This document shows positions 60,698 to 64,000 of a stretch of 64,000 nucleotides of DNA, piece by piece. The first letter of the stretch is position 1; each line of letters opens with the position of its first letter. Source of the DNA: Parafrankia irregularis. Its GTDB lineage: Bacteria > Actinomycetota > Actinomycetes > Frankiales > Frankiaceae. The position numbers were made by a program, and so were the translations under genes. The DNA lies in assembly GCF_001536285.1 (NCBI RefSeq), contig NZ_FAOZ01000021.1, forward strand, positions 1 to 64,000, in the 5' to 3' direction. Below the pieces are notes generated by a model, which saw nothing but the letters and a program-made list of their open reading frames with translations, was not told the origin of the DNA and ran no database searches.

Positions 60698-61144
60698 ATG
60701 ACCGATGACCCCTGTGTCTTCTGCGCGATCGTACGAGGCGAGGCCGAGGCAAGCCTGATCTACGAGGACGACGATGTCGTGGCCTTCACGGACCACGCGC
60801 CGGTTACTCCCGGCCACCTTCTGGTCGTACCGCGGACGCACGCCATCGGCTTGGAGGACCTGGCCGAGGAGGACGGCGCCCGGGTGTGGAGCGTCGCGCA
60901 CCTCCTGGGCCGGGCGTTGCGCCGTTCCCCGCTGCGCTGCGAAGGAGTCAACCTCTTCCTCGCCGACGGCGAGGCCGCCTTCCAGGAGGTGTTCCACGTG
61001 CACCTCCATGTCTTTCCGCGCTTCGCCGGCGACACCTTCCGGATAAGTGCCGACTGGCGGGTCCGCGCGCGGGCAGAGCTCGACGAGTCCGCGGCCGCCG
61101 TCCGCGCCGGCCTGGCCGAACTGTCGCCTACCGTGCAGCCCTGA
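60698..61144 (+). CDS. HIT-family nucleotide hydrolase/transferase
   Basis: The 148-aa protein has the HIT fold: CVFCAIVRGEAEASLIYEDD, VTPGHLLVVPRTHAIGLEDL and the histidine triad FQEVFHVHLHVFPRF (H-x-H-x-H). N-terminal Cys7 and Cys10 are in the position of the zinc site of HIT proteins like HinT-type enzymes. It hydrolyses nucleotide phosphoramidates or related compounds. ATG 60698 has GGAGAGG about 10 nt upstream. Confidence 0.93.
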   Translation: MTDDPCVFCAIVRGEAEASLIYEDDDVVAFTDHAPVTPGHLLVVPRTHAIGLEDLAEEDGARVWSVAHLLGRALRRSPLRCEGVNLFLADGEAAFQEVFHVHLHVFPRFAGDTFRISADWRVRARAELDESAAAVRAGLAELSPTVQP

Positions 61145-61439
61145 TCCACTGACGCGCCTGCGGCGCCGCCACGGGCGCATCCGACCGAATTCGGTGCGGT
61201 CAGGCGGCCTGGACCGCGCCGACACCCCGTCCTCTGTTCCTCCAGGCATTGCAGACCGGGTCGGATGCGTATGGAACGGAGCGGTGTCGGACTTTCCGAA
61301 ATGATCATGGGCCTCGGCGCCCCCGAGCTGAGATGCCCGTCCTGACCCTTCCGACCCTTCGGACGCCGACCACGGCCACGGGTCTGGGCGCGCTGGCCGT
61401 CAGCCGGTCAGGCCCCTGGCCCAACCGGCTGACGATCGT

Positions 61440-62105
<666 letters not shown>

Positions 62106-62287
62106 CACGAACCACCTCCGTGCTTCCACCCACACAACCACGGCGACGCGTCAGTAGTTCCCGCGAAAGTTTCTCCGGTGGCCACCGGGTCCGGCCTCGT
62201 CGCCTGCCACTACCAGCGACGAGGCCATCGCGGTGCGCCGTTCGCGCGGTTAGGCCAAACTGGGCAAGTTCGGCCGTTCTGGTCGAC

Positions 62288-63580
62288 TCAGAGGACAAGG
62301 TCCTCAAGCATGGTCGTCACCAGCGCGGCGATCGGCGAGCGCTCGGAACGGGTGAGGGTGACGTGCGCGAACAGGGGGTGGCCCTTGAGTGTCTCGATCA
62401 CCGAGGCGACTCCGTCGTGCCGACCCACCCGCAGGTTGTCACGTTGCGCGACGTCGTGGGTGAGCACGACCCGCGAGCCCTGGCCGAGCCGGGACAGCAC
62501 GGTCAGCAGCACGCCGCGCTCCAGCGACTGGGCCTCGTCCACGATGACGAAGGCGTCGTGCAGCGAGCGGCCGCGGATGTGCGTGAGCGGGAGGACCTCC
62601 AGCATGCCCCGGTCGACGATCTCCTCGATGACCTCGGGCGACACGAGCGCGCCGAGGGTGTCGAAGACGGCCTGCGCCCAGGGCGCCATCTTCTCGTTCT
62701 CGCTGCCGGGCAGGTAGCCGAGATCCTGGCCGCCGACGGCGTAGAGCGGGCGGAAGACGACGACCCGGCGGTGCAGGCGGCGTTCCATGACCGCCTCCAG
62801 GCCGGCGCAAAGCGCCAGCGCGGACTTGCCCGTTCCGGCCCGGCCCCCCAGGGAGACGATGCCGACCTCGTTGTCGAGCAGGAGGTCGAGGGCCACCCGC
62901 TGCTCGGCGGAACGGCCGTGCAGGCCGAAGGCGTCCCGGTCACCGCGCACGATCTGGATGGACTTGTCGGCGGTGACCCGGCCGAGCGCGGAGGCGCTCC
63001 CGCCCGTCGTGGTCAGCACCAGCCCGGTGTGGCAGGGCAGGGCGGCCGCCTCGGGGATCTCCACCAGCTCCTTGGCGTAGAGCCGGTCCAGATCGTCCTG
63101 GCTGACCATGAGCTCGGCCATCCCGCTCCAGCCGCTGTCCACCGGCGACAGCGCCTGGTACTCCTCGGCGGCGAGCCCGACAACGGACGCCTTCACCCGC
63201 AGCGGGAGATCCTTCGTGACCAGCACGACGTCGGCGCCTTCGCCGGCGAGGTTGAGGGCCACGGAGAGGATCCGGGAGTCGTTGTCGTCCACGCGGAACC
63301 CCGGTGGAAGCACGGACGAGTCGGTGTGGTTAAGTTCGACCCGTAGTGTTCCCCCGGATTCCAACGGCAGCGGCTGATCCAGCCGGCCGTGCCGGATCCG
63401 GAGGTCGTCCAGGATGCGCAGGGCCTCCCGGGCGAACCAACCCAGCTCCGGGTGGTTCCGCTTGGCTTCCAGCTCCCCTATGACGACAAGGGGGAGCACG
63501 ACATTGTGCTCCGCGAACCGCAGCAGCGCGCCAGGATCAGAGAGCAGCACGCTTGTGTCGACGACATGCGTTCGTGGCAC
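62288..63580 (-). CDS. PhoH2-type PIN domain-ATPase fusion
   Basis: An RNA helicase/ribonuclease-type protein (PhoH2, Rv1095-like) of 430 aa. The N-terminal PIN domain is [33 protein letters not shown] and [17 protein letters not shown]. The C-terminal PhoH ATPase has [19 protein letters not shown] (Walker A), [13 protein letters not shown] (Walker B), [16 protein letters not shown] and [23 protein letters not shown] 63580 is the conserved start ([12 protein letters not shown]). Mycobacterial PhoH2 acts on RNA in a sequence-specific way as a toxin-antitoxin-like unit, but no small antitoxin-like ORF is visible upstream here. Confidence 0.93.
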   Translation of the reverse strand: MPRTHVVDTSVLLSDPGALLRFAEHNVVLPLVVIGELEAKRNHPELGWFAREALRILDDLRIRHGRLDQPLPLESGGTLRVELNHTDSSVLPPGFRVDDNDSRILSVALNLAGEGADVVLVTKDLPLRVKASVVGLAAEEYQALSPVDSGWSGMAELMVSQDDLDRLYAKELVEIPEAAALPCHTGLVLTTTGGSASALGRVTADKSIQIVRGDRDAFGLHGRSAEQRVALDLLLDNEVGIVSLGGRAGTGKSALALCAGLEAVMERRLHRRVVVFRPLYAVGGQDLGYLPGSENEKMAPWAQAVFDTLGALVSPEVIEEIVDRGMLEVLPLTHIRGRSLHDAFVIVDEAQSLERGVLLTVLSRLGQGSRVVLTHDVAQRDNLRVGRHDGVASVIETLKGHPLFAHVTLTRSERSPIAALVTTMLEDLVL

Positions 63581-63783
63581 ACGCCCACCCGCCTACTCGG
63601 AGGTATCCGGGACCGGGCCCCCTGGCAGAGGCCGGGTACCGGCCTCCTGGCGTTGTCGCATTTGCGGCACCGAGGGGCCTCCCGAGTGGCCGACCCGATG
63701 CCGGCCACGACTTGAGACGCTAGGGCTCTCACGTTAGCCGTCACCCCGCAAGATGGCGACCAACTTCTTACAACACGCTTCGC

Positions 63784-63814
63784 TTGTCTTTGTGTGCCCT
63801 TCGTGGTCTATGCT
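63784..63814 (+). promoter_or_regulatory. Candidate promoter for the gene beyond the right edge
   Basis: TTGTCT (63784-63789) and TATGCT (63809-63814) are separated by 19 bp, a looser spacing than optimal. The region is AT-richer than its flanks and lies just before the structured leader. Confidence 0.3.
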
Positions 63815-63829
63815 CGGCGATGGCCGGGT

Positions 63830-64000
63830 ACTAGTCACCTTCTGCGGCTAATCTCACGGTACGAAACCGACTGGTTCTTCTCAGATGCGGTAGTCGCGAG
63901 GATCCGGGCGTCACTCTCCGGTGAGATTCCTGCCACCCCGCAACCGGGAACCTCCGCGGGCACGCCTGGGCGGCCCGGGAACGAGTCGACTGGTTCGGGG
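63830..64000 (+). ncRNA. Probable c-di-AMP (ydaO/yuaA) riboswitch leader, truncated at the window end
   Basis: The plus strand after the phoH2 upstream region reads GCGGCTAATCTCACGGTACG, then stems around CTCTCCGGTGAGATTCC, CCCGCAACCGGGAACC and a repeated CGACTGGTTC. The GCTAATCTC opening and the GGTGA-ATTCC and GGGAACC elements resemble actinobacterial ydaO riboswitches upstream of cell-wall hydrolase genes (rpf, SLT transglycosylase, NlpC/P60). The regulated gene would lie beyond 64000. A cobalamin-type element (GGTGAGATTCC, CCCCGCAAC) is an alternative. Confidence 0.45.

Noticed and set aside
62288-63580. Toxin-antitoxin operon at phoH2
   Set aside because: In mycobacteria a small upstream phoAT gene overlaps phoH2; no such ORF with SD is visible at 63581-63780.

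Overview
This window looks like a chromosomal segment of a high-GC actinomycete. G or C at codon third positions dominates almost every gene, GTG and TTG starts with purine-rich Shine-Dalgarno (SD) sites are common, and it carries mycothiol biosynthesis (mshB) plus a mycothiol-dependent-type DinB protein. My impression is a Frankia-like genome, because of the many minisatellites and the gene order, but that is an inference. The gene content closely tracks the Mycobacterium tuberculosis Rv1095-Rv1229 interval (from memory): mrp, tatB, htrA, rseA, sigE, O-methyltransferase, DUF3117, DivIVA-like, folP2, LOG, dapE, dapD, dapC, fdxC, mshB, typA, mutT2, phhB, ychF, DUF6542, xseA/xseB, DUF4245, glpX, ispH, fumarase, msrA, phoH2. 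No rRNA, tRNA, insertion sequence, prophage or CRISPR array was recognised.

Region 1 (1-11.9 kb) is an envelope-stress module. sigE overlaps its zinc anti-sigma gene by 4 bp, followed on the same strand by a membrane HtrA protease with a huge repeat-rich cytoplasmic N-terminus, tatB, a PHP phosphoesterase and mrp. An ECF-type promoter (GGGAAC-N17-CGTTCG) sits in front of sigE. A MarR regulator, an O-methyltransferase and two unknown proteins flank it. Region 2 (11.9-22.5 kb) holds leucyl aminopeptidase, DUF3117, a DivIVA-domain protein, FolP2, two overlapping LOG-family genes, and the diaminopimelate genes dapE, dapD and dapC with a 7Fe ferredoxin. Region 3 (22.5-36.7 kb) has a transglutaminase-like protein, a flavin reductase, a DUF6113-like membrane protein, a second (soluble) HtrA, mshB, typA, a MutT-type Nudix gene, PhhB, DUF952, a DUF418-type membrane protein, ychF and DUF6542. 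Region 4 (37-42.5 kb) is the most accessory part: a small Cys/His protein, then an operon of degenerate NodB-like deacetylase, flippase-like membrane protein and GT4 glycosyltransferase, and a fatty-acid hydroxylase-like protein. Region 5 (42.5-64 kb) has glpX, DUF4245, xseB/xseA, ispH, fumC, sthA, DUF3616 plus a degenerate Nudix gene, lipoproteins, an adenylate kinase-like gene, a mycothiol-dependent-type DinB protein, radC, a HIT protein, msrA and phoH2. The right edge carries what is probably a c-di-AMP riboswitch leader for a gene outside the window.

The most unusual structure is not a gene. A dispersed repeat family built on a near-perfect 54-bp palindrome (core GGATTTTGGTCGTT-NN-AACGACCAAAATCC) occurs intergenically at three loci, about 27.45, 34.48 and 45.18 kb, with two diverged relatives near 17.9-18.0 kb. 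Each locus lies just downstream of the 3' end of a minus-strand housekeeping gene (mshB, ychF, xseB, dapE). Other notable items are a 36-codon leader ORF with a strong SD overlapping the start of the second HtrA, a perfect hairpin spanning the start region of the DUF6113-like gene, a PHP gene whose catalytic N-terminus has no ATG/GTG/TTG start, and 18-bp minisatellites recurring in many coding and non-coding places.
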